DNA from: CAVRXQ01 sp963725215
GTDB lineage: Bacteria; Actinomycetota; Acidimicrobiia; Acidimicrobiales; Bog-793
DNA length: 64,000 nucleotides
Assembly: GCA_963725215.1 (NCBI GenBank)
Contig: CAVRXQ010000001.1
Span: forward strand, 372,001 to 436,000
Direction: 5' to 3'
The translations under genes and the position numbers were made by a program. Shown here one piece after another: positions 51,477 to 59,469 of the stretch; the stretch's first letter is position 1; each line of letters begins with the position of its first letter. The notes beneath the pieces are model-generated. The model worked only from the letters and a program-made list of their open reading frames with translations. It made no database searches and had not been told where the DNA came from.

Positions 51477-52282
51477 TGACACCCCCAGGCAACGCCGAGC
51501 CACGACCCTCCGCACCGACGACATGTCGCCGATATGTCGGCCGCTACGTCCTTATCACCGGAGCAGGTGCTGGCATCGGCAAGGCGACCGCGGAGCGAAT
51601 CCTCACCGAAGGTGGGAACGTCTTTTTGACGGACCGCAACAAAGAGGCACTCGCGGAAACGGTCGATGCGCTTTCAAAGGAGGACGGCAACTCGATCCAC
51701 TCATCCGTGAAAGACGTCTCATCGGAGAATGATTGGGGGCGTTGCATCTCTGAAGCGCGCGAAGTGTTCTCGCAACTTGACCTGCTCGTCAACAACGCTG
51801 GTTTCAGCCACGTCGGGACGATCACTGAGTACGCGGCGGAAGACTGGAAACTCCTTCACGACACCCAGCTCTTCGGCACGTTTCTCGGCATCAAGCACTC
51901 GATCCCATTCCTGCGCGAAGACGGCGGCGGTGCAATTGTCAACGTCGCCTCGACGATGGGACTGATGGGCTTCCCGAGAATCCCCGCCTATTCTGCGGCC
52001 AAGGGCGGCGTAATCGCCCTCACCCGACAAGTGGCGCTCGACTTCGCATCTGACAGCATCCGGGTCAACGCCGTCTGCCCCGGGCCGACACGAACAGAGC
52101 GATTGCGTGGCATCGTCGAGTCGGGCGCGGTTGACGAAAACTACCTCATCGGTAACGTCCCGCTGGGTCGTTGGGCCCACCCGAGCGAGGTCGCCGCCGT
52201 CATCGCGTTCTTGGGAAGCGACGACGCTTCATTCGTGACGGGAGCAGCGCTGCCAGTCGACGGAGGCCAGACGTCACACTGA
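51476..52282 (+). CDS. SDR-family oxidoreductase
   Basis: Short-chain dehydrogenase, 268 aa: LITGAGAGIGKATAERI, NNAGF, NVASTMGLMG (catalytic Ser), AYSAAKGG (Tyr, Lys) and the FabG-type end FVTGAALPVDGGQTSH. ATG overlaps the isochorismatase stop by 1 base. The next gene begins at or inside its stop codon. Probably handles an alcohol/ketone intermediate; the substrate is unknown. Confidence 0.88.
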   Translation: MTPPGNAEPRPSAPTTCRRYVGRYVLITGAGAGIGKATAERILTEGGNVFLTDRNKEALAETVDALSKEDGNSIHSSVKDVSSENDWGRCISEAREVFSQLDLLVNNAGFSHVGTITEYAAEDWKLLHDTQLFGTFLGIKHSIPFLREDGGGAIVNVASTMGLMGFPRIPAYSAAKGGVIALTRQVALDFASDSIRVNAVCPGPTRTERLRGIVESGAVDENYLIGNVPLGRWAHPSEVAAVIAFLGSDDASFVTGAALPVDGGQTSH

Positions 52283-53169
52283 TCCGCTTCGGACACGTTG
52301 CCAATCCGTTCTCGACGCCCGTCACTCGCGCCATCGACGACGGGGCGTTCGCCGCTGACGGCATCGACCTGGCGGTGACGCGTTTTCGAAACGGCTCAGA
52401 GGTCGCTCAATTGCTTGATCGTGGCGAGCTCGACGCCGGCCTCGGCGGACACTTGCAGACACTCGCCGGAGCGCTCGCGGGATCAGATCAGTCGTTCTTC
52501 GCGGCGGTCGGGTTCGAAGAATCACCCGACCACCTCCCTGTGACAATGGTTGTTGGTACTCGCGGCCCGATGAAAGGGATCTCGAACGGCGCAACGATCG
52601 CGATGAGTGCTCGCGCGGCGATCAGCGATTTACAGCTACGCATCTACGCGACTGCGGAGGATATCGATTATTCGTCGCTGAAAATCGTGACGATGCCTTT
52701 CGCAGAAATGAACGCGGCTCTCCTCAACGGCGATGTCGATGCGGTTTCGGCGCCGGATCCGTTCGCCAGTCAAATCGAGAGCTCAGGCGCCGGAAGGATC
52801 GTCGACCGCGGCACGCTGAGCAGGCGGATGCCTGAAGGTGGTCGCGTGATGATCACCGGGCTCGTCTCGACAAAGCGATGGATCGAGGATCACTGTGACC
52901 TCGCCACTCGTGTCGCTGACGTCGTCGAACGAGTCGTCGCTGAGGTTCCTGCACGCGGAGACGACCGTTCTGCGGACGTACAGGTTCAAGAGCCGATATT
53001 CGACGCGCGTTTGAACAGCGATGACCTGCAGCTCGCCTTCGATCTCGCTGCTGAGTACGGGGTCGTACCCGGCCACTTGGCAGCGGAAACAGTGATCACG
53101 GTTGCTCGGTCCGACCCCCTGGGCGAACCGAAAGCTAAGGACCGCCAAAGCTCGCGCGGAACGGACTGA
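52279..53169 (+). CDS. Leaderless NMT1/THI5-like binding-fold protein
   Basis: About 296 aa with the NMT1/SsuA-type binding fold: IRFGHVANPFSTPVTRAIDDGAF, NGSEVAQLLDRGELDAGLGGHLQ, MKGISNGATIAMSA, ALLNGDVDAVSAPDPFASQI and SSGAGRIVDRG. No signal peptide. The start is odd: between the SDR stop and the conserved IRFGHV there is no ATG, GTG or TTG; either CTG at 52279 (GGAGG at 52262) or the TTG at 52171, deep inside the SDR gene, must be used. It may be a cytoplasmic enzyme or ligand-binding protein rather than a transporter receptor. It is followed 13 bases later by a small protein gene. Confidence 0.7.
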   Translation: MIRFGHVANPFSTPVTRAIDDGAFAADGIDLAVTRFRNGSEVAQLLDRGELDAGLGGHLQTLAGALAGSDQSFFAAVGFEESPDHLPVTMVVGTRGPMKGISNGATIAMSARAAISDLQLRIYATAEDIDYSSLKIVTMPFAEMNAALLNGDVDAVSAPDPFASQIESSGAGRIVDRGTLSRRMPEGGRVMITGLVSTKRWIEDHCDLATRVADVVERVVAEVPARGDDRSADVQVQEPIFDARLNSDDLQLAFDLAAEYGVVPGHLAAETVITVARSDPLGEPKAKDRQSSRGTD

Positions 53170-53182
53170 ACGGAAGGGCCAG

Positions 53183-53509
53183 ATGCCTCAATACGTCATC
53201 ATCGCCACCCACAAGCCTGACCTTTGTCCAATCGCGAACGGAACGGTCCACGCGAGGGTCGTCGCCGGAATGTCGACGCTCAAGTCCGCCGGAGTGCCCT
53301 CGCCCGGAGTTACGTTCAGGGTGGAACCGCTCCATCTCGACCCAAGCCATCGGACGATCGCGATCGTCGATGCTCCGACAATCGAAGCCGTGACCGAACT
53401 CGTCGCGCTCCTCGGACTCTCATTATGGAACGAAGTCGAAGTGTCGCCGGCGAAAGCGACGTTTGAACTGTTCTCGAATCTCGACGAGGTCCCGCCACTG
53501 TTTTCGTGA
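53183..53509 (+). CDS. Small protein, possible DUF3303-like/alpha-beta barrel
   Basis: A 108-aa protein (MPQYVIIATHKPDLCPIANG ... HRTIAIVDAPTIEAVTELVALLGL ... WNEVEVSPAKATFELFSNLD). The pattern of an N-terminal strand with THKPDxCP, a central HR.IAIVDAP strand and a final acidic segment resembles small ferredoxin-like-fold proteins such as DUF3303, but I do not recognise it firmly. GGAAGGG upstream supports ATG 53183. Last gene of the isochorismatase-SDR-binding-fold operon; convergent with the dihydropyrimidinase operon. Confidence 0.6.
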   Translation: MPQYVIIATHKPDLCPIANGTVHARVVAGMSTLKSAGVPSPGVTFRVEPLHLDPSHRTIAIVDAPTIEAVTELVALLGLSLWNEVEVSPAKATFELFSNLDEVPPLFS

Positions 53510-53643
53510 TGCTTCACTCGACCCAACGTCTTCAGTGAGCAGGGGCAACGGTAAAAATCGAAGCATCCTCGGACGTGATCCGGAGCGATCTTCTCGCCTC
53601 GATGACTTCGGAAAGGATCTCGACTCCCGACTCGGCGCTCGCC

Positions 53644-55053
53644 TTAGACGCTGGCGAGCGCCCTCGACTCCGCGAACAGATCGATGGCGCTCGACGGCGG
53701 ACGCCGCAGGTATTCGCCGAACCCTTCCTCGCCGACGATTTCGCCGTCTTTCATCACCGTCTGACCACGCACAAGGGTCTGCACCGACCATCCCTTCAGA
53801 CGCTCACCCTCCCAGGGCGAGAAGTCCGCTCGGGACTGCAGGTAGCTCGCATCGACAACCATCTCCTTTTCGAGGTCGACGATCGCGAGATCGGCATCAC
53901 TACCGACCTCGATGGCCCCTTTGCGCGGATAGAGGTTGAAGATGCGCGCCGTGTTGTACGAGGAGATCTCGGCGATCCGCCGCAGACTGACGCCACGGCG
54001 GTGGTAACCCTCGGTGAGGAGAATCGACAGCATCGTGCCGACGCCAGGGAACGCGGAGCCCGCCTTCCAGACGCCGCCTTCCTTGTCGGCGCGAAAGCGC
54101 GCCGAGTGGTCGCACCCGACGGTATCGACGTGGCCCGCCTTGACCGCCGCCCACATCGCTTCGACGTCCTTTGCCTTGCGCACTGGGGGGTTCACCTTCG
54201 CCAGCAACCCGCACGGTGAGTCGATGGTGAGCGAGAGGTAGTGCGGTGTCGTCTCGATGAACACCGGCGTGCCGCTGCTGCGGACGTTGGCGAACTCGCG
54301 CGCCGATTCTTCGCAGCTCATATGAACGAAGTAAACGGGACAATCGGTCGAGCGCGACATGAAGGCCGCCGTCATCATCGCCGTCGCTTCCGCCACGGGT
54401 GGTCGCGATGCATAGTGCGCGGCGAGGCCGTCGAGGTCCTGTCTTTTGACATCCTCCTCGGCACGCCAGATCATCTCGATGTTTTCGGTATGGACATTGA
54501 CGATCGCGCCGGGAATTCCCGAGATCGTCTCGAGCAATTCATAGAAAAGCCCCTCGTCCGTGGTGCCGACTCCGCGCGCAGTGCCCTCGTTGCCCTTGTA
54601 GCTCATGAAAAGCTTGAACGACGAGACGCCGAGATCGTTGATGTAGTGAGGAATCTTCGCGATTTGCTCTGACGAGAAGATTCCGAAGTGAATGCCCATG
54701 TCGACGTAGGCAAGGCGGTCAATGTGGTCAAGGAACTCGTCGTAATCTGCCTTGTACGAGTCAGGTTTGAGGATGTAGTTGAGGATCGAGGTAACTCCGC
54801 CGATGGCAGCGGAACGGGTCTCGCTCCGCACATCCGTGAGTGGCTGACCGACGAAGCCGATGTGCATGTGTGGGTCGATGAGACCGGGAAAGATGAAGCG
54901 GCCATTTGCGTCGATGTCTTCGGACGCACTGACCGGCTCGTCCGGCTCCAAGAGGGCCGCGATTCTCCCTTGATCGATGGCGAGATTCACTTTGCGCAAT
55001 CCCTGAGCGGGAATGACGGCTGTGCCGTTCCTGATCACAGTGTCGAAGGTCAT
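53644..55053 (-). CDS. Dihydropyrimidinase/hydantoinase-like amidohydrolase
   Basis: Cyclic amidohydrolase of the dihydropyrimidinase/hydantoinase/allantoinase group, 469 aa. Binuclear metal site: HMHIG (HxH), the carboxylated Lys in SSFKLFMSYKG, VNVHTENIE, YFVHMSCEES and Asp in VGCDHSARF. It opens a cyclic amide (hydantoin, dihydropyrimidine or related ring). The start at 55053 is ATG. It is the last gene of a leftward operon after a cupin and a binding-fold protein. Combined with the isochorismatase-type amidase it could degrade a ring amide stepwise (inference); substrate class otherwise open. Confidence 0.9.
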   Translation of the reverse strand: MTFDTVIRNGTAVIPAQGLRKVNLAIDQGRIAALLEPDEPVSASEDIDANGRFIFPGLIDPHMHIGFVGQPLTDVRSETRSAAIGGVTSILNYILKPDSYKADYDEFLDHIDRLAYVDMGIHFGIFSSEQIAKIPHYINDLGVSSFKLFMSYKGNEGTARGVGTTDEGLFYELLETISGIPGAIVNVHTENIEMIWRAEEDVKRQDLDGLAAHYASRPPVAEATAMMTAAFMSRSTDCPVYFVHMSCEESAREFANVRSSGTPVFIETTPHYLSLTIDSPCGLLAKVNPPVRKAKDVEAMWAAVKAGHVDTVGCDHSARFRADKEGGVWKAGSAFPGVGTMLSILLTEGYHRRGVSLRRIAEISSYNTARIFNLYPRKGAIEVGSDADLAIVDLEKEMVVDASYLQSRADFSPWEGERLKGWSVQTLVRGQTVMKDGEIVGEEGFGEYLRRPPSSAIDLFAESRALASV

Positions 55054-55134
55054 CGAGTTCGTTCTGGCCTTTCTCTTTCGGTCGCCTGGTCGTCAGCGAG
55101 CAGAATCACTCAGGAGAACTAAGTGTGCAGCCAC

Positions 55135-56184
55135 TCAGAAGCCGTACTTGGCGGTGACTTGCCTTGCCCGCTCGAGATCGTCCTGCAGCTCCGAGCGCGT
55201 CGACAGCTCGCCGTATGCCTCTTTCGCCATGTCGAGTTGCGAGATCTTGTTTGGTTCGATGAGGGCGTCGATCGCCCCGATGACGACGGCTTCATTGAGG
55301 TATTGCTCGAGGCCAGTCGGTAATCCATCGAATGGGAACGGCATCATCTCTGCCTGCACAGCCGAACCGAATTGCGCCATCCGGACTCGCTCGTCGGGAT
55401 CCGGACTACGTCGCCGAAGGCGCGCTTCGATCGCTGCAGTCAGCTCGATGTTCTCGGGCTGTCGACGGATGAACCAGTACGCCCGGATCATCCCCTTGAT
55501 AAACGCCTTCAAATCTTCTGGCCGCTCATCGATTGCCTTTTCCGTCGCGGCGATCACCCGATCGGGACGTCCGTTCGGGTAATGCGCGCCGACGTCGAAG
55601 ATCTGCACGTACCCTTCATCTAGAAGTCCGGGAAGGTCAAGGCTGTCGACGAACGCGGCGTCAGCACGCCCTTCTCTCAACGCGAATGGACCGCGTCGGG
55701 TGTCGATACCCGTCACCCACTCGATGTCGTTCTTCGGATCGATTCCTTCTTGGATCAGCCAATAGGTGAGCATCGTGACGAGGATGTCGTCGGGGTCGAT
55801 AATGCCAACCCGCGTTCCGACAAGATCCTTCAGCGTCGACAGACCGGAACGGCCAACGACATAGAAGGCCATCTGGTTGCGCCAGCCTGCGATCACGCGC
55901 AAGCCCTTGCCCTGCTGCTGGAGGAAGGCGACAGTCGATGGCTTGACGTCCATCGTCACGTCGATGCCGCGCTCTTTCATTGTCTGCCAGAGTGTCTGTT
56001 TCTCGAACATGAACGGCGCGTGGCTGTCCGGAACGATCTCGTAGGTCTCGAGACCATCCTCGTCATGCAGACCCTCGTCGTAGAAATAATTGAGTTGGTC
56101 GGCGATTGTCGGTGGGACCAAGTGCAGGACGTGATAGCAAGACGGGCCGATACGAAGCGGCCGGCGGCTGCGACCGGAAATCAC
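55135..56184 (-). CDS. Leaderless NMT1/THI5-like binding-fold protein
   Basis: About 349 aa of the NMT1/THI5-like binding fold: PTIADQLNYFYDEGL, FLQQQGKGLRVIAGWRNQMAFYVVG, STLKDLVGTRVGIIDPDD, WVTGIDTRRGPFALREGRADAAFVDSL, EKAIDERPEDLKAFIKGMIRAYWF. No export signal. The GTG at 56184 overlaps the cupin stop (GTGA), so it is coupled to the CxCPHWG cupin upstream; the longer frame to 56508 lies across the cupin gene. Like the Pht5-like protein at 30242 and the one at 52279 it is probably cytoplasmic and may be an enzyme rather than a receptor. Confidence 0.78.
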   Translation of the reverse strand: MISGRSRRPLRIGPSCYHVLHLVPPTIADQLNYFYDEGLHDEDGLETYEIVPDSHAPFMFEKQTLWQTMKERGIDVTMDVKPSTVAFLQQQGKGLRVIAGWRNQMAFYVVGRSGLSTLKDLVGTRVGIIDPDDILVTMLTYWLIQEGIDPKNDIEWVTGIDTRRGPFALREGRADAAFVDSLDLPGLLDEGYVQIFDVGAHYPNGRPDRVIAATEKAIDERPEDLKAFIKGMIRAYWFIRRQPENIELTAAIEARLRRRSPDPDERVRMAQFGSAVQAEMMPFPFDGLPTGLEQYLNEAVVIGAIDALIEPNKISQLDMAKEAYGELSTRSELQDDLERARQVTAKYGF

Positions 56185-56591
56185 GCCCCGCCCTGGACCT
56201 TCTTGATGTTGGTGCTGAACGCTTCGATTGTGTCCGCCGCTTCTTTCGCCGGGTTGAATTCGATGTTCTCGAAGTCTTCGATCGCGTAGAGCTTGTGGCC
56301 CGGAGGCGCGTAATAGAGGTCGCCGCCGTTGATCGTGAACTCTCGGCCGTCCGCCATTCGCAGCAACGCCTTCCCCTTCACGAGGTACCCCCAGTGCGGG
56401 CACTGGCACAAGTCCTCCGGGAGTCCTTCCCAAGCGGCGTCGCCGCCGGGGGGAAACCCTCCCGGGACGCGCTCGAAGGCGAGCGCGTACCCCTCCCACT
56501 GCGCCCATTGCGCCTGGTAGGCACCCATGCTGACGACGGGAAGGTCATCTTTGGCGATCGTCAGGCTGTCCGGCGAAAAAAGCTCGGCCAT
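56181..56591 (-). CDS. Cupin of the CxCPHWG paralogue group, copy 3
   Basis: A 136-aa cupin with LCQCPHWGYLVKGKALL and GGDLYYAPPGHKLYAIEDFENIEFNP, nearly the same as the cupins at 36433 and 36919 (shared DDLPVVSMG/NDVPVVRMG and GGDAAWEGLP segments). GAGGGAG precedes the ATG at 56591. It is first in the leftward cupin-binding-fold-dihydropyrimidinase operon, with a cluster palindrome 49 bases upstream. Cupin and binding-fold protein are translationally coupled, suggesting they act together. Confidence 0.78.
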   Translation of the reverse strand: MAELFSPDSLTIAKDDLPVVSMGAYQAQWAQWEGYALAFERVPGGFPPGGDAAWEGLPEDLCQCPHWGYLVKGKALLRMADGREFTINGGDLYYAPPGHKLYAIEDFENIEFNPAKEAADTIEAFSTNIKKVQGGA

Positions 56592-56639
56592 TGTTGATGA
56601 CTCCCTCTATGTTCTTGGTGGTCAGCACCACGGCTGGGT

Positions 56640-56656
56640 TCGTATGTAGCATACTA
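56640..56656. promoter_or_regulatory. Cluster operator, site D
   Basis: TCGTATGTAGCATACTA; on the - strand TAGTAT-GCTAC-ATACGA, one arm mismatch from a perfect palindrome. It lies between the divergent cupin operon and the aldehyde dehydrogenase gene. Confidence 0.66.
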
Positions 56657-56727
56657 GGTGTCGTTTAGACGAGAAAATCCAGGCCACGACGTGCCGCCGT
56701 CGGCCCATGCCCTGTCAGGGGAGAGCT

Positions 56728-58251
56728 ATGACCGCCACCGAAACGTCCTTCGCACAGGACTTCGTCGCCGATCAGCCGTTCAAAATGCTGATCGGCGGTG
56801 AGTTCATCGGCGCGAATGAGCATCGCGGCGCACGCACGGAGACAGTCGATCCCTCAACCGGTCTCGTCCTCACGCACGTTCCCGAAGCCGACGGTGACGA
56901 CGCGGACCGCGCCGTCGACGCGGCACGCCGAGCGCAGCCTTCGTGGCAGAAGCTCGGTCCGGACGGTCGCGCGGAATGTTTCGCCCGCTTCTCGACGCTT
57001 TTGAAAGAGAACCGCGAGCGGCTCGCGATGCTCGACGCCGTGGACTGCGGCAACCCGATCCACGCGATGCGCATTGACGTCGACCTGTGTGAGGAGTACT
57101 TGCGCGCCTATCCGCCAATGGCACGGGCGCTGCACGGCCGCGTTCACGAGATGAACCGGGGCGGGCTGCACTACACGATCTCCCGCCCTTACGGCGTCAC
57201 TGGGCGGATCCTCGCCTTCAATCACCCGTTGCTTTTCGCCGTGTCGCGCGCCCTCCCCGCTCTCATCGTCGGAAATACCCTCGTCATGAAGCCAGCCCCG
57301 CAAACGCCGCTCTCGGCCCTTGCGCTCGGCCAGCTATTCGCCGAGGCGTTCCCCGCTGGCGTCGTCAACATCTTGAGCGGCGGCGCGGCTGCTGGCGATG
57401 CAATCGTTCGACATCCAGTAATAAGACGGATTTCGTTCACTGGAAGCGTCCAGACAGGACTCGCTATCCAACGATCGGCTGCAGAGAGCGGGCACGTGAA
57501 GCACGTCTCGCTTGAACTCGGTGGGAAGAATGCAATGGTCATTTTTCCCGACGTCGACCTGCAAGCGGCCGTCGAAGGCGCTGTCTTTGGCATGAACCTC
57601 GGCGTGTGCCAGGGTCAGTCTTGCGGCTCAAACTCGCGTGTCCTTGTCCACCGGAGCATCCACGACGAATTCGTCGAAGCGCTCGGGGCGCGCCTCGATC
57701 GTTTCCGCGTCGCGACCGCCTACGAGGAGGACTCGGAGATGGGGCCGCTCGTCACGCAGGCTCACTTCGACCGCGTCGCGGGCTATATCGCAAAGGGCAC
57801 TGAGGAAGGCGCGCGCCTCGTCACTGGGGGAGGACGACCGGCTGACGTACCCGATGGGGGATTTTTCATGCGTCCCGCCGCATTCGACCGCGTCGAAGGG
57901 TCGATGACGATCGCGCGCGAGGAAATCTTCGGACCGGTGGTGAGCGTGCTCGCCTGGGACGACTTCGATGAGATGGTCGAGATCGCCAATTCCGTTGACC
58001 TCGGCCTAACCGCGAGCGTGTGGACGAACGACCTGAACCTCGCGCACAGGGCGGCAGAACTCCTCGATGCCGGATACGTGTGGATCAACGACAGCACTGT
58101 CCACTACGTCGGTACGCCTTTCGGCGGCACGAAGGACAGCGGAACCGGACGCGAAGAATCCGAGGAGGAACTTCTGAGCTTCCTCGAGTTGAAAGCGGTG
58201 AATACGAAGCTCTCTCCGCCAGATGTAGCGATGAATACGCACGGTTGGTAG
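56728..58251 (+). CDS. NAD(P)-dependent aldehyde dehydrogenase
   Basis: ALDH-superfamily enzyme, 507 aa. Visible: ILAFNHPLLFAVSRALPAL, VMKPAPQTPLSALAL, the coenzyme loop SFTGSVQTG, catalytic Glu in LELGGKNAMV, catalytic Cys in CQGQSCGSNSRVLVH, and EEIFGPVVSVL. ATG at 56728 after GGGGAGAG. It is divergent from the cupin operon and shares the palindrome at 56640. It would oxidise the aryl aldehyde released by the hydratase-lyase to the acid that UbiD can decarboxylate, like vanillin dehydrogenase in ferulate pathways (inference from context). Confidence 0.9.
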   Translation: MTATETSFAQDFVADQPFKMLIGGEFIGANEHRGARTETVDPSTGLVLTHVPEADGDDADRAVDAARRAQPSWQKLGPDGRAECFARFSTLLKENRERLAMLDAVDCGNPIHAMRIDVDLCEEYLRAYPPMARALHGRVHEMNRGGLHYTISRPYGVTGRILAFNHPLLFAVSRALPALIVGNTLVMKPAPQTPLSALALGQLFAEAFPAGVVNILSGGAAAGDAIVRHPVIRRISFTGSVQTGLAIQRSAAESGHVKHVSLELGGKNAMVIFPDVDLQAAVEGAVFGMNLGVCQGQSCGSNSRVLVHRSIHDEFVEALGARLDRFRVATAYEEDSEMGPLVTQAHFDRVAGYIAKGTEEGARLVTGGGRPADVPDGGFFMRPAAFDRVEGSMTIAREEIFGPVVSVLAWDDFDEMVEIANSVDLGLTASVWTNDLNLAHRAAELLDAGYVWINDSTVHYVGTPFGGTKDSGTGREESEEELLSFLELKAVNTKLSPPDVAMNTHGW

Positions 58252-58323
58252 CGACGGAATAACGGAAACGCAGGTCCGCGTCCTCAACTTTCGGATCGCT
58301 TTCATGGGAGCGGCGCGAGACGA

Positions 58324-59094
58324 ATGGCTCGACGTCACGTGGTGACGCTCATCGAGCTCACCATGCTCGTCGGCGTGCTTTCCTTCATCTCAGGGATGCT
58401 CGGTATCGGCGCCGCTTTGGTCGTCGCTCCGGTTCTCGCTCTCTTCGGCTACGCGCTAAAAGACGTGATCCAACCATGGGCGCTGCTGCTCAACGGCTCG
58501 TCGGCTTTGAGCGGGAGCATCGTTTTCATCCAGGCCCGGATGGTCGATTACCGCACGGTGGTGCCGATCGCGATTATCTGCTCTCTCGGTGCTCCGCTCG
58601 GAGTGCTTGTCGCTGAACGGAGTCCCACCACCCTTATTTGGTGGTTGTACATCGCCACGCTTCTACTCGTTGCGGCACGCATGCTCGTGCCGCAAACGCG
58701 ACACATGGAATCCGTGGCCAAGATCCGACGAGGGGCTCGACGAACGACGACAATCGCCTCCGTTCCGATCAGTTGGTTGTCTGGATTCCTCGGAGTCGGA
58801 CCGGGGTTTCTGCTCGTTCCGACAATGATGGCTGTCGGTTTCTCAGCTCGCCTAGCTGCGGCGACTAACTCTCTTGCGGTCGTGTTGCCTTCATTCGCCG
58901 CCTTCGGGACGCATCTGAGCACGGCCAAGCTCGATTGGACGACAGTGATCGCAACCTGTGCTGTCGGCATCGCGACGAGCTTCGTCGGGGCAAAGTTCAC
59001 CGTCGACAAGGTGCGCTCTCGCCCGTTGGCGCTCGTATTCGCGCTCGTCATGATCGGATTGGCGCTTGAGAGGGCAATCGTCCTTTTGAACTAG
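58324..59094 (+). CDS. TauE/SafE-family permease
   Basis: Integral membrane protein of the TauE/SafE (DUF81) family, 256 aa, about seven or eight helices: LVGVLSFISGMLGIGAALVVAPVL with the family Gly-rich turn, repeated in the second half as SWLSGFLGVGPGFLLVPTMM. These proteins export sulfite, sulfoacetate or other organic anions. 72 bases after the aldehyde dehydrogenase on the same strand, so it may export an acid product of the pathway. ATG at 58324; a later in-frame ATG at 58363 is possible. Confidence 0.87.
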   Translation: MARRHVVTLIELTMLVGVLSFISGMLGIGAALVVAPVLALFGYALKDVIQPWALLLNGSSALSGSIVFIQARMVDYRTVVPIAIICSLGAPLGVLVAERSPTTLIWWLYIATLLLVAARMLVPQTRHMESVAKIRRGARRTTTIASVPISWLSGFLGVGPGFLLVPTMMAVGFSARLAAATNSLAVVLPSFAAFGTHLSTAKLDWTTVIATCAVGIATSFVGAKFTVDKVRSRPLALVFALVMIGLALERAIVLLN

Positions 59095-59283
59095 GGCCGT
59101 CAAGAAGCGACCGAGCGCTTCGACGTACCGATGCTCGAGGGACTTGATCGCTGCGAACTTCTTGATCAGCTGCGATTCTTCGCGAGCGCGACCAACTCGA
59201 TCACCTGGCCATTCACGAAGGATCGGCGCCGCTACCAGGCCGGGGCTCCGGCTCACTAGCCTGACTTGCAACTCGGGGTCGCC

Positions 59284-59300
59284 TGGCATGCTACGTGCTA
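59284..59300. promoter_or_regulatory. Operator-like site in gene-free stretch
   Basis: TGGCATGCTACGTGCTA matches the cluster consensus TAGTATGCTACATACTA at 13 of 17 positions. It lies in the 375-base stretch 59095-59469, which has no convincing gene: a - strand frame there (59373 to 58891) overlaps the TauE gene and has no recognisable motif. It may be a relic or a distant site. Confidence 0.25.
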
Positions 59301-59469
59301 AATGACGCTTTTGTAATTCTCCCCATTCGATCCCCAGATTGTGGAAATTGGGGGTCAGGCTGGCGGTCTTCAATACCTGACCAAATTCCGGCTACTTAGC
59401 GATCCTTTATTGCATCCGCGTCAGCTGCGATGCGACGATGCCCCGGGGCAACAAGAGAATGCACGAGCG

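Noticed and set aside
58891..59373. 160-codon - strand frame over the TauE end and the gap after it
   Set aside because: The first 100 residues are not implausible and the operator-like site overlaps a possible ATG at 59288, but no family is recognisable and over a third overlaps the TauE gene; recorded only as a gap.
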